This document shows positions 17,132 through 25,168 of a DNA stretch of 51,194 nucleotides, piece after piece; positions within the stretch are counted from its first letter, which is position 1; each line of letters starts with the position of its first letter. The DNA comes from Acutalibacter sp. 1XD8-33 (lineage in GTDB: Bacteria; Bacillota; Clostridia; Oscillospirales; Acutalibacteraceae), in contig NZ_RAZF01000019.1 of the NCBI RefSeq assembly GCF_003612555.1, positions 1 to 51,194 of the forward strand, read 5' to 3'. The position numbers and the translations under genes are program-made. The notes under the pieces are model-generated. The model was not told the DNA's origin, ran no database searches, and worked only from the letters and a program-made list of their open reading frames with translations.

Positions 17132-17214
17132 TATGGCCATACGTTTTTTCCATTTCCGGCAATCGTTGTGACGCATTTGCCAATCACCGCAGGATTCCGG
17201 GAGTGCCCTAAGCG

Positions 17215-17400
17215 CGCGTTTTTGGACGATATTTACGGCCTCCGGCGGTTTAGGGGTTCCGGGTCTCGCCTGCCGGCTCGGTCGGCGACGGGAAATCACC
17301 ACCGGCAATTGTCGCCTCTTAAAAACCCGCAACCTTTGAAAAAGTTGACGAAACTTTTACTGGTTGCCTATCGAAATTCTTTCGCTAACTCCCTTTTTCG
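17215..17400 (+). repeat. Mosaic intergenic repeat, copy F (diverged)
   Basis: This holds GGCCTCCGG, a CGGCTCGGTCGGCGACGG segment like that at 13586, then CAACCTTTGAAAAAGTTG with GACGAAACTTTTACTGG (17331-17360). That is the same core as copies B, C and E, with another stem variant (CAACCTTT / AAAGTTG). It lies upstream of the lepA promoter. With the terminator and promoter it accounts for most of the 446-bp gap. Confidence 0.7.
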
Positions 17401-17442
17401 GACACTCTCAGGATTCCCATGCTCCCCCAAAGCCAAACCTGG

Positions 17443-17471
17443 TTGACAGTATCTCGGAAAAGCCTTATAAT
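17443..17471 (+). promoter_or_regulatory. Consensus sigma-A promoter of lepA
   Basis: TTGACA, 17 bp, TATAAT, about 64 bp before the lepA start codon. Confidence 0.88.
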
Positions 17472-17534
17472 GAAACAGCCCCTTCTGGGGGCGGACGCTT
17501 CTCAGGCGGCAGTTCATTCCAAGGAGAATCACAT

Positions 17535-19337
17535 ATGGACAAATCGAAAATCCGCAATTTCTGCATCGTTGCCCACATCGACCATGGCAAGAGCACCCTG
17601 GCCGACCGTATTTTAGAGCAGACCAAGGCTGTGCCCCTGCGAGAAATGGAAAACCAGCTTCTGGACAATATGGACCTGGAGCGGGAACGGGGCATCACCA
17701 TCAAGGCCCACGCGGTTACCTTGGTGTATACCGCCAAGGACGGACAGGACTATGTGTTCAACCTGATCGACACCCCGGGCCATGTGGACTTTAACTATGA
17801 GGTCTCTCGGTCCCTGGCCGCCTGCGAGGGGGCCGTGCTGGTGGTGGACGCCTCCCAGGGCATCGAGGCCCAGACCCTGGCCAACACCTACCTGGCTGTG
17901 GACGCGGGATTGGAAATTGTTCCTGTGGTGAACAAGATCGACCTGATCAGCGCGGATCCGGACCGGGCCTGCCACGAGATCGAGGACGTGATCGGCATCC
18001 CCGCCATGGACGCCCCCCGGATCTCCGCCAAAAACGGGATCAATATCGACGAGGTGATGGAGCGCATCGTCAGCGACATTCCCGCCCCGGAAGGGGACGA
18101 GTCTGCCCCTTTAAAGGCCCTGATCTTCGACTCTTACTACGACTCCTACCGGGGAGTCATTGTCTATGTCCGGGTGATGGACGGCGTCCTCTGCCCTGGG
18201 GATGTCATCCGCATGATGGCCACTGGGGGAGAGTTCCAGGTGGTGGAGTGCGGCTTTCTCCGGGCCACCTCTCTGGAGCCCGCTGACGCCCTCTGCGCCG
18301 GAGAGGTGGGCTACATCGCCGCCTCCATCAAGGAGGTGCGTCAGGCCCGGGTGGGAGACACCGTCACCCTGGCGGACCGGCCCGCAGGGGAGGCCCTGCC
18401 CGGCTACCGGGCAGTACAACCTATGGTGTTCTGCGGCATCTATCCTGCCGATGGCGCCCACTACACCGACCTGCGGGAGGCCCTGGAAAAGCTCCAGCTC
18501 AACGACGCGTCCCTCACCTTTGAGCCGGAGACCTCCGTGGCCCTGGGCTTTGGCTTCCGCTGTGGCTTTCTGGGCCTTTTGCATATGGAGATCATCCAGG
18601 AGCGGCTGGAGCGGGAGTACAATCTGGACTTGATCACCACCGCCCCCAGCGTGGTATATAAGATTCGAAAAACCAATGGCGAGGAAATCTCCATCGACAA
18701 CCCCACCAACTACCCGGACCCCTCTATCATCCAGAGCGCGGAAGAGCCCATCACCAATTCCCACATTTACTCCCCCTCGGAGTACGTGGGCAACATCATG
18801 GAGCTCTGCCAGGAGCGCCGGGGGACCTTCATCGACATGAAGTACATCGACACCGACCGGGTGGACATCCACTATGAGTTGCCCCTCAACGAGATTATCT
18901 ACGACTTCTTCGACGCCCTGAAGTCCCGTACCCGGGGTTACGCCTCCTTCGACTATGAGCTCCTGGGCTACCGCCCCTCTCAGCTGGTGAAGCTGGACAT
19001 CCTCTTGAACGGCGAGACCGTGGACGCCCTCTCCTTCATCCTCCACGCGGAGAAGGCCTATCCCCGGGCCAGGAAGATGACGGAGAAGCTCAAGGACAAG
19101 ATCCCCCGCCAGCTGTTCGAGGTGCCCATCCAGGCCTGTATCGGTGGAAAGATCATCGCCCGGGAGACGGTGAAAGCCCTGCGCAAAGATGTACTGGCCA
19201 AGTGCTACGGCGGCGACATCACCCGGAAGAAGAAACTGCTGGAAAAGCAGAAGGAGGGCAAGAAGCGCATGCGCCAGCTGGGCACCGTGGAGGTCCCTCA
19301 GGAGGCCTTCATGGCGGTGCTGAAGTTAGATGAATAA
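17535..19337 (+). CDS. lepA: Elongation factor 4 (LepA), ribosome-associated GTPase
   Basis: LepA is a translational GTPase related to EF-G that acts on stalled or misassembling ribosomes. The 600-residue protein has G1 AHIDHGKST near residue 12, G3 DTPGHVDF, G4 NKID, the EF-G-like domains II, III and V, and the LepA-specific C-terminal domain ending in a Lys-rich region ([17 protein letters not shown]). The ATG follows AAGGAGA by 7 nt and the usual N-terminus begins there; the long in-frame extension upstream crosses the promoter and is rejected. Spacing to the next gene is 27 bp. Confidence 0.97.
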   Translation: MDKSKIRNFCIVAHIDHGKSTLADRILEQTKAVPLREMENQLLDNMDLERERGITIKAHAVTLVYTAKDGQDYVFNLIDTPGHVDFNYEVSRSLAACEGAVLVVDASQGIEAQTLANTYLAVDAGLEIVPVVNKIDLISADPDRACHEIEDVIGIPAMDAPRISAKNGINIDEVMERIVSDIPAPEGDESAPLKALIFDSYYDSYRGVIVYVRVMDGVLCPGDVIRMMATGGEFQVVECGFLRATSLEPADALCAGEVGYIAASIKEVRQARVGDTVTLADRPAGEALPGYRAVQPMVFCGIYPADGAHYTDLREALEKLQLNDASLTFEPETSVALGFGFRCGFLGLLHMEIIQERLEREYNLDLITTAPSVVYKIRKTNGEEISIDNPTNYPDPSIIQSAEEPITNSHIYSPSEYVGNIMELCQERRGTFIDMKYIDTDRVDIHYELPLNEIIYDFFDALKSRTRGYASFDYELLGYRPSQLVKLDILLNGETVDALSFILHAEKAYPRARKMTEKLKDKIPRQLFEVPIQACIGGKIIARETVKALRKDVLAKCYGGDITRKKKLLEKQKEGKKRMRQLGTVEVPQEAFMAVLKLDE

Positions 19338-19364
19338 CCGCTGTGTTGGGAAGGAGCCGCAAAA

Positions 19365-20396
19365 ATGGAATATTCCAGCTTGGAACAGAGGATAGCCGGC
19401 GGATATCTTGCCATGCTGCCTGAATTTGTCCCCTTGGAGCAGGGGAAAGCCAGTACTGGGGAGCAGCGGGAGTTTTACGGCCTGATGAAAACTCTCTATC
19501 AGCTTTTGTTGGACGATCCGGGCTTGCTGATCCCCACCCTCCATGAGGACGACGCTTACCCCACCCGTTACAAAAAAGCCTATGGGAAGCCCCAGTTGGA
19601 CACAGCTGTGCTGAAAGCGGAAAGGGCCGTCAAGACTCTCCTGAATACCATGTTCCTGATGGGCCGAGGTCAGGAGGTAAAGAGGAACAAGCGAATCCGA
19701 AACATCTTCTCTCGGTTGGGTGTGGAAGAGGGAGGCAGGCTTCCTGCCGGATGGACCTGGATGGCCTCTCGTCCCGGCGCGGACTCGGTGGCCTTTGCCT
19801 ACTGCTTGTTTGATAGAAATCATGTGTATGCCAGAGATATTTACGCCCCGCTGCTGGGCGAGGAGCCCTTCCGTCGGCTAGAGCAATGGATGCTCTCTCA
19901 AGGCTACCGGGCCTATGACATATATAAAACAGAATGGGCAGACTACCGGCTCTCCCTGAGCTATGCGAATCCGGCTTGGGGCCAGGAACCACCCAGCGCC
20001 GGCAATGAATATAAAATCCGGCACACCGGCATTTCGGTGGAATATGACGCGTATACGGCCAGCCCGGTATCCCTGGGCCTTTGCATTCCCTATGGGATGA
20101 AGCCTTTTTTGGAGCGTTTCGCCCAGATGAGCCCAAAGGTACAGGAGCTGGTACTGGAGCGCACCAAACGTTGCGATGGCTGTCGGTACTGCGTCCAGAC
20201 AGATAAGACAGGGATCCGGCCTCTGGCCTGTGTTCCCGTGGAACATCAGGGCGCGGCGCACAAACTCTGCCCCTATTTTCCTGGATATGCCTACCGCTGG
20301 ACAAGCCTTTCCAACGGCCTTGTGGGCCAGATGACTGCCTTTTTAGACTTTATGGACGGCTTTGCACAAGAAATTGGGTCAGAAAAAACGAATTGA
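19365..20396 (+). CDS. Conserved-looking protein of unknown function with a C-terminal Cys cluster
   Basis: I do not recognise this 343-residue protein. It has no signal peptide or membrane segment. Near residues 269-308 lies a Cys-rich stretch, RCDGCRYC ... LACVP ... LCPYFPGY, with five or more cysteines that could bind zinc or an iron-sulfur cluster. The rest is mixed and rich in Tyr and Arg. It lies between lepA (27 bp) and hemW (16 bp), so the three are probably one operon. The start ATG has AAGGAG upstream. It could be a regulator or cluster-binding protein; I cannot say which. Confidence 0.75.
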   Translation: MEYSSLEQRIAGGYLAMLPEFVPLEQGKASTGEQREFYGLMKTLYQLLLDDPGLLIPTLHEDDAYPTRYKKAYGKPQLDTAVLKAERAVKTLLNTMFLMGRGQEVKRNKRIRNIFSRLGVEEGGRLPAGWTWMASRPGADSVAFAYCLFDRNHVYARDIYAPLLGEEPFRRLEQWMLSQGYRAYDIYKTEWADYRLSLSYANPAWGQEPPSAGNEYKIRHTGISVEYDAYTASPVSLGLCIPYGMKPFLERFAQMSPKVQELVLERTKRCDGCRYCVQTDKTGIRPLACVPVEHQGAAHKLCPYFPGYAYRWTSLSNGLVGQMTAFLDFMDGFAQEIGSEKTN

Positions 20397-20412
20397 CCGC
20401 GAAAGGATTTTT

Positions 20413-21537
20413 ATGAACCGGCATCCTCTTGGCCTCTATCTCCATGTGCCCTTCTGCGCGGGCAAATGCCCCTACTGCGACTTTTATTCTCTGCCGCCAA
20501 CTCCGGAGCTTATGGACCGGTATCAAAAGCGGATGGAGGAGCTGCTGCTTTTATGGGGCCGCCGCCTGGGCAGGGCAGTGTCCACGGTCTATTTTGGCGG
20601 CGGCACGCCCAGCCTTTTGGGGGCCGAAAGGCTCTCCCGGCTGTTGGAAGCCGTGGCCAAGGGATTCGGCCTCCTCCCGGGGGCGGAGATTACCTGCGAG
20701 GTGAATCCGGGCAGCGTGGATCGGAGGTTTTGGGGGGAGCTGTGGGCAGGCGGCTTCAACAGGATCTCCCTGGGAATGCAGTCCGCCTTGCCGGAGGAGC
20801 TTCAGCTGCTGGGCCGCCGCCACACGCCGGAGGATACGGCCCGGGCGGTGGAATGGGCCCGGGCGGCGAGTTTTGGAAATCTCTCCCTGGACCTGATGCT
20901 GGCCCTGCCCGGAAGCAGTCCGGAGACGCTGGGCCGCTCCATCGCTTTTGCCGCCGGATTGGAGCCGGAGCATATCTCCGCCTATCTATTAAAGATCGAG
21001 CCGGGAACCCCCTTTGCCCGCCGGTCGCTGGCCCTGCCTGACGAGGACCGGGCGGCGGAGCAGTACCTGTTCGCCGTGGCGGAGCTGGAAGGGCGGGGCT
21101 ACCCCCAGTATGAGATCAGCAATTTCGCCCGCCTGGGCCGGGAGAGCCGCCATAATCTTTTTTATTGGCTGCGGGAGGACTACCTGGGCCTGGGGCCCGG
21201 GGCCCATTCCTTTTATGGGGGGCGGCGCTTTTTCTGGCCCCGGGACCTGGAGGGCTTTCTCCGGGGAGGGGGGCCCCAGCCAGAGGGAGAGCCGCTCTCT
21301 TCGAAAGAGGCTCTAGAGGAGTTCGCCATGCTCCGCCTGCGCCTTTGTCAGGGCTTGACTCTGGAGGACTGCCGGAAACTGGGTCCGGAAGGCGAATCCC
21401 TGTTCCGGCGGCTCTCCGCCAACGCCCGCCGCTGCCCGGGTTCCTGCTTTCGGGAAAACAGCTTCCGGCGGGTTGCCCTCTCCCCGGAGGGCTTTCTGGT
21501 GAGCAACGCCCTGCTGGCACGGCTGCTGGATGAATAG
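20413..21537 (+). CDS. hemW: Radical SAM heme chaperone HemW (coproporphyrinogen III oxidase-like)
   Basis: The radical-SAM motif CAGKCPYC supplies Cys15, Cys19 and Cys22. FGGGTPSLL and the HNLFYW signature of HemW proteins follow. HemW is now regarded as a heme-binding or heme-inserting protein rather than the oxidase HemN. The 374-residue length is normal, and the usual lepA-hemW order of Firmicutes is kept, with one extra gene between. The ATG follows GAAAGGA; the frame upstream overlaps the previous gene and is rejected. Confidence 0.92.
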   Translation: MNRHPLGLYLHVPFCAGKCPYCDFYSLPPTPELMDRYQKRMEELLLLWGRRLGRAVSTVYFGGGTPSLLGAERLSRLLEAVAKGFGLLPGAEITCEVNPGSVDRRFWGELWAGGFNRISLGMQSALPEELQLLGRRHTPEDTARAVEWARAASFGNLSLDLMLALPGSSPETLGRSIAFAAGLEPEHISAYLLKIEPGTPFARRSLALPDEDRAAEQYLFAVAELEGRGYPQYEISNFARLGRESRHNLFYWLREDYLGLGPGAHSFYGGRRFFWPRDLEGFLRGGGPQPEGEPLSSKEALEEFAMLRLRLCQGLTLEDCRKLGPEGESLFRRLSANARRCPGSCFRENSFRRVALSPEGFLVSNALLARLLDE

Positions 21538-21599
21538 AGAACCGCGCGCCGGAAACGCTTCTTGGATAGGGAGCGCTCCCGGCGCTTTTTGCGTGTTGA

Positions 21600-21990
21600 T
21601 GGCCTCTGGCAAGGTCGTGAGACGTTGCTAAGGCACACCCTACCACCTTTTGAACTTTACCCTGGTTAGTTGTGAATGCTACAGTTAACAACATCGACTG
21701 GTCCAGCTGGTCTTAAGCTGGCGCGGGTTTGGGGTGAACGTCTGCCAGTGGCACACATGCCGCGAACTGACCGAACCGGCAGGCGAGACTCGCGCAGCCC
21801 CAAGGTCTTGCCGGAATGCGCTAGAGGTTCGCTTTGCACTCAGCTTGGCGGAGTTTTCGCCGCACTTTTGCGTAGCAAAAGACAGCCGTTCCACGGCTGG
21901 GGCGGAAACTCATGACACACCGCGAAACTCAGCTCGCGCCTTGCACTTACTTGGCGCGGTGTGCCGGAGGCCAAAACATCGTCGAAAAAG
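21600..21990 (+). repeat. Mosaic intergenic repeat, copy G
   Basis: The parts are GGCAAGGTCGTGAG (degenerate first hairpin), CCACCTTTTGAACTTTACCCTGGTTAG, GCGAGACTCGCGCAG, and an enlarged version of the GAGTTTT hairpin. In the last, GAGTTTTCGCC pairs with GGCGGAAACTC and encloses CTTTTGCGTAGCAAAAG and CAGCCGTTCCACGGCTG (about 21852-21911). The CACACCGCG...CGCGGTGTG closing pair follows (21915-21966). The arms that differ in sequence from copies C and E keep pairing. Beyond it, 21991-22111 holds the GH2 promoter; no small gene is supported. Confidence 0.82.
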
Positions 21991-22025
21991 ATACGACCCA
22001 GCCCCTCCCCTTTTCAAATCCCCTC

Positions 22026-22054
22026 TTGACTATTCCTTTCAAACTTGGTATAGT
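22026..22054 (+). promoter_or_regulatory. Sigma-A-type promoter of the GH2 gene
   Basis: TTGACT, 17 bp, TATAGT, 58 bp before the start codon. Confidence 0.8.
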
Positions 22055-22111
22055 TAGCAACAAGAAAGAGCTGAAAAGAAATTTCAGCCAATAGAAAGGA
22101 ATGAGATTGCC

Positions 22112-23869
22112 ATGTCAGGCCCCATTCGTAACGAATACCCCCGCCCGGACCGGGTCCGGGAATCCTGGCTCACCCTGAACGGCCAGTGGGATTTCTCCTT
22201 CGACCCCCAAAACCAGGGGGTCCGCCAGAAATGGTATCAGCCCGGCTCCTCCCTGGGGGGCGATCCCCTGAAGATCGAGGTGCCCTTCCCCTACCAGAGC
22301 CAGCTCTCCGGCATCAACAGCCAGAAGCATGTGGACGTGGTCTGGTACAGAAGGAGCTTCCTCGTGCCGGAGAGCATGGGAGACAGGCGGCTGCTCCACT
22401 TCGGCGCGGCGGACTACAAGGCCCAGGTCTGGCTGGACGGCCAGCTGCTGGGGGAGCATGAGGGCGGCTACTCCGACTTCACCTTTGACGTTACCCATCT
22501 CACCCGGCCCGGCGAAGAGCATATCCTCGCCGTGCGCTGTGAGGACCGCCTGGACTTCGACCAACCCCGGGGGAAGCAGAGCTACCGGCCTGAGCCCTTT
22601 GCCTGCTGGTATACCCCCGTCACCGGACTGTGGCAGAGTGTGTGGCTGGAGGGTGTGGGAGAGTTTTACCCAGAGGACTTCCGTCTGACCCCGGATGTGG
22701 AGCATAACGCCGTCAAGGTGGAGGTCAGCCTGAACGAGCTGCCCCAGGTCCCCTGCTCCCTGCGCCTCACCGCCTCCTTTGAGGGGAAAACCGTGGCCCG
22801 GCAGGAGGTCTCCCTCACCACGAACCGCTTTCTCCAGACTACCCTCTATCTGTGCCACGACGGGGAGATCAACGGCGCCCACCTGTGGTATCCCGGCAGC
22901 CCCAGCCTCTACGACCTGACCATCGAGACCCTGGCGGACGGCCGCGTGCAGGACCGGGTGGACACCTATTTCGGCCTGCGGGAGATCCACGCCTGCGGGG
23001 ACAAAATCCTCCTCAATGGCAGCACCCTCTACCAGCGGCTGATCCTGGACCAGGGCTACTGGCCGGACGGCCTGCTCACCGCTCCCAGCGAAGAGGCTCT
23101 GAAAAAGGATGTGGAGCTCACCCTGAGCCTGGGGTATAATGGGGCCCGGAAGCACCAGAAATTCGAGGACCCCATCTACCTGTACTGGGCGGATAAGCTG
23201 GGCCTCCTGGTGTGGAGCGAGCTGCCCAGCGCCTACTGGCTGCGGGACAGCCAGAAGCGCAACATGATCCGGGACCTCTCCCAGGCCATCCGCAGGGATT
23301 ATAACCATCCCTGTATCATCGTGTGGACCCCGTTGAACGAGTCCTGGGGTGTTCCGGCGATTCAGAGCCACAGGGAGGCCCAGCAGCTGAACGACTGCCT
23401 CTACCACCTGGTCCACTGCCTGGACGGCACCCGGCTGGTTTCCGGCAATGACGGCTGGGAACAGGCGGAGACGGATATTGTCACAGTCCACGACTACTCC
23501 GCCTGGCCGGAGGACCTGAAAGGGTACGACAGCGAGGACAGCGTGCTGAACGGTGCTCCCAGCGGCAGGCTGATTACCGCCCAGAGCTACGGCAACTGGG
23601 GCAAACCCAAGATTTTCAGCGAATTCGGCGGGATTGCCATGGCAAAGGACGAGGGCGGCGGCAACTGGGGCTATAACGGCGCAGTAAAGGACGAGGCCGC
23701 CCTGCTGGAGCGTTTTGGAGCCATTACCGAGGCCGCGGGCAAGCTGCCCGGTTTCTGCGGCTACTGCTATACCCAGCTGACAGACGTATTCCAAGAGGTA
23801 AACGGCCTTTTGGACATGGAACGTCGGCCAAAGGCGAAAATTGACGAGTTTAAGCGCCGCAATCATTGA
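22112..23869 (+). CDS. Glycoside hydrolase family 2 protein (beta-galactosidase/glucuronidase-like)
   Basis: This is a 585-residue retaining beta-glycosidase of clan GH-A. The N-terminal sugar-binding jelly roll (LNGQWDFSFDP, then VWYRRSFLVPE and WLDGQLLGEHEGGY) and an Ig-like domain precede the TIM barrel. The acid/base Glu410 is in PLNESWG and the nucleophile Glu504 in FSEFGG. There is no signal peptide, so it is cytoplasmic and would act on imported oligosaccharides. Substrate specificity cannot be read off. The gene has its own promoter and terminator. The start ATG follows GAAAGGAATGAG. Confidence 0.93.
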   Translation: MSGPIRNEYPRPDRVRESWLTLNGQWDFSFDPQNQGVRQKWYQPGSSLGGDPLKIEVPFPYQSQLSGINSQKHVDVVWYRRSFLVPESMGDRRLLHFGAADYKAQVWLDGQLLGEHEGGYSDFTFDVTHLTRPGEEHILAVRCEDRLDFDQPRGKQSYRPEPFACWYTPVTGLWQSVWLEGVGEFYPEDFRLTPDVEHNAVKVEVSLNELPQVPCSLRLTASFEGKTVARQEVSLTTNRFLQTTLYLCHDGEINGAHLWYPGSPSLYDLTIETLADGRVQDRVDTYFGLREIHACGDKILLNGSTLYQRLILDQGYWPDGLLTAPSEEALKKDVELTLSLGYNGARKHQKFEDPIYLYWADKLGLLVWSELPSAYWLRDSQKRNMIRDLSQAIRRDYNHPCIIVWTPLNESWGVPAIQSHREAQQLNDCLYHLVHCLDGTRLVSGNDGWEQAETDIVTVHDYSAWPEDLKGYDSEDSVLNGAPSGRLITAQSYGNWGKPKIFSEFGGIAMAKDEGGGNWGYNGAVKDEAALLERFGAITEAAGKLPGFCGYCYTQLTDVFQEVNGLLDMERRPKAKIDEFKRRNH

Positions 23870-23882
23870 ATGAGATAAATAA

Positions 23883-23908
23883 AAGCCTCCGGAAACGGGG
23901 GCTTTTTG
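23883..23908 (+). terminator. Rho-independent terminator after the GH2 gene
   Basis: A 9-bp stem AAGCCTCCG / CGGGGGCTT (one G-U pair) with a GAAA tetraloop and TTTTT. Confidence 0.88.
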
Positions 23909-24042
23909 TGTGCGAATTTGCCCAATGTATCATGCCATAATTCAACGAGGGCAAAATTTTCCCATGTGATGATAATTAGTTTATCGCATAAGAACTTGCG
24001 AAGAAAGAACGATTCAACTGAATTCAACCCGCCTCGACTAAG

Positions 24043-24049
24043 TTCGACA
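24043..24049 (-). promoter_or_regulatory. 0A box upstream of spo0A
   Basis: TTCGACA is the exact complement of the Spo0A-binding heptamer TGTCGAA. It lies 105 bp before the spo0A start, in an A/T-rich promoter region (24000-24120). A second perfect copy follows the gene at 25005. A 7-mer is short, so chance is possible; position next to spo0A is the main argument. Confidence 0.5.
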
Positions 24050-24153
24050 TCGTATAAATATATTTTTCTTCGGCTTTTCTCCGGAAACTCTTGCGGGAAA
24101 ACCTAATTTATGGTAAGATTTATTCACATTCCAATAGCAAAGGAGGATTCTGA

Positions 24154-24927
24154 TTGGATAAGCAAATAAAGGTGCTGATTGGTTCGGAAGAGGGCGAATG
24201 GGCAGGCCTGCCCATGGAACATTTTGCTCAAAAGGGGCTCTCTCCCCTGTTTGCCCCCCGAAACGGAGCAGAGCTTCTGAAACGCATTCGGGAGGAACGT
24301 CCAAACGTAGTAGTAATGGAGCTTTTCATGACAGAGATGGACGCCTTAGGCGTAATGCACGGGGTATTCCAGGATGAGGGCCTGGAAAATCCGGTGTTTA
24401 TCGTCACGGCCTCGTACCTTACGCCTGCGCTGGAACGGGAGATTCTAACGGGAGGAGCGTCCTATTTTGCGCTGATGCCTTATGACAAACTGGAAATGGT
24501 AGAGCGGATTGCAGCCCTGAACTCTACCAGGGGGAAGCACTTCGATTCGGAGCCCATTGACCCGCAGATGCGGGTGCAGGTTACGGAAATCCTGCACCAG
24601 ATTGGCGTGCCAGCCCATATCAAGGGCTATCACTATCTGCGGGATTCCATCATCATGGCCATTGAGGACCCGGAGATCATCAACGCGGTTACCAAGCAGC
24701 TGTATCCCAATGTGGCGAAACGCTACAACACCACCAGCTCCCGTGTGGAGCGAGCCATCCGCCACGCCATTGAAGTGGCATGGGACCGGGGCGATGTGGA
24801 GGTTTTAAACTCCTACTTCGGCTACACGATACATAACACACGGGGAAAACCTACCAACAGCGAGTTCATTGCCATGATTTCCGACAAGCTGTGCCTGGTT
24901 GGAGCCAGAGGCCGCCACTTGGCATAG
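24154..24927 (+). CDS. spo0A: Stage 0 sporulation protein A (Spo0A) with a non-canonical receiver domain
   Basis: This is the master regulator of sporulation entry. The 257-residue protein has a highly conserved C-terminal DNA-binding domain ([61 protein letters not shown]). The N-terminal receiver is unusual: the phospho-acceptor Asp is Glu56 (VVVMELFM where relatives have V-x-V-x-D-I-x-MP), the acidic pair is Ser11-Glu12, and the conserved Lys is Met108 (FALMPYD), although Thr85 remains. Phosphorylation as in Bacillus looks impossible. The start is TTG with AAAGGAGG upstream. It stands alone between terminators; spoIVB is not adjacent. Confidence 0.95.
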   Translation: MDKQIKVLIGSEEGEWAGLPMEHFAQKGLSPLFAPRNGAELLKRIREERPNVVVMELFMTEMDALGVMHGVFQDEGLENPVFIVTASYLTPALEREILTGGASYFALMPYDKLEMVERIAALNSTRGKHFDSEPIDPQMRVQVTEILHQIGVPAHIKGYHYLRDSIIMAIEDPEIINAVTKQLYPNVAKRYNTTSSRVERAIRHAIEVAWDRGDVEVLNSYFGYTIHNTRGKPTNSEFIAMISDKLCLVGARGRHLA

Positions 24928-25004
24928 GCTTGCCGCGCTTTCCGACTAATGCCGCCCGTGTCCAGTTTGTCAAACACATTATATCATGTGGAAATTGGAA
25001 ATCC

Positions 25005-25011
25005 TGTCGAA
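25005..25011 (+). promoter_or_regulatory. 0A box downstream of spo0A
   Basis: A perfect TGTCGAA lies 78 bp after the spo0A stop, before the terminator. No gene start follows on the plus strand, so its role is unclear and it may be chance. Confidence 0.25.
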
Positions 25012-25077
25012 ATATAGGGGCTTACCGCATATTTTTGAAAATTTTTGCGGATTGAGGCAGGATTTGCCAGAACAAGG

Positions 25078-25114
25078 GCTTTCCCGGAGAATTCTCCCGG
25101 GAAAGCTCGTTTTT
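25078..25114 (+). terminator. Rho-independent terminator after spo0A
   Basis: A 10-bp perfect stem GCTTTCCCGG / CCGGGAAAGC, a 9-nt loop, then TCGTTTTTT. Confidence 0.9.
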
Positions 25115-25144
25115 TGCCGCGCCTTATTTATGGAATACAGAAAG

Positions 25145-25168
25145 AAGGACCCTCAGCGGGTCCTTTCC
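25145..25168 (-). terminator. Terminator overlapping the end of the P-type ATPase gene
   Basis: The stem AAGGACCC / GGGTCCTT includes the last codons of the minus-strand ATPase gene. The tail is C/T-rich in the minus direction. Confidence 0.55.

Noticed and set aside
21538-22111. Small frames within the hemW-GH2 gap as possible genes
   Set aside because: They lie in repeat copy G and the promoter region and have no conserved features or ribosome sites.
24928-25152. Frames of 60-180 codons on the plus strand around 25000-25600
   Set aside because: They are antisense to the P-type ATPase gene or cross the spo0A terminator.
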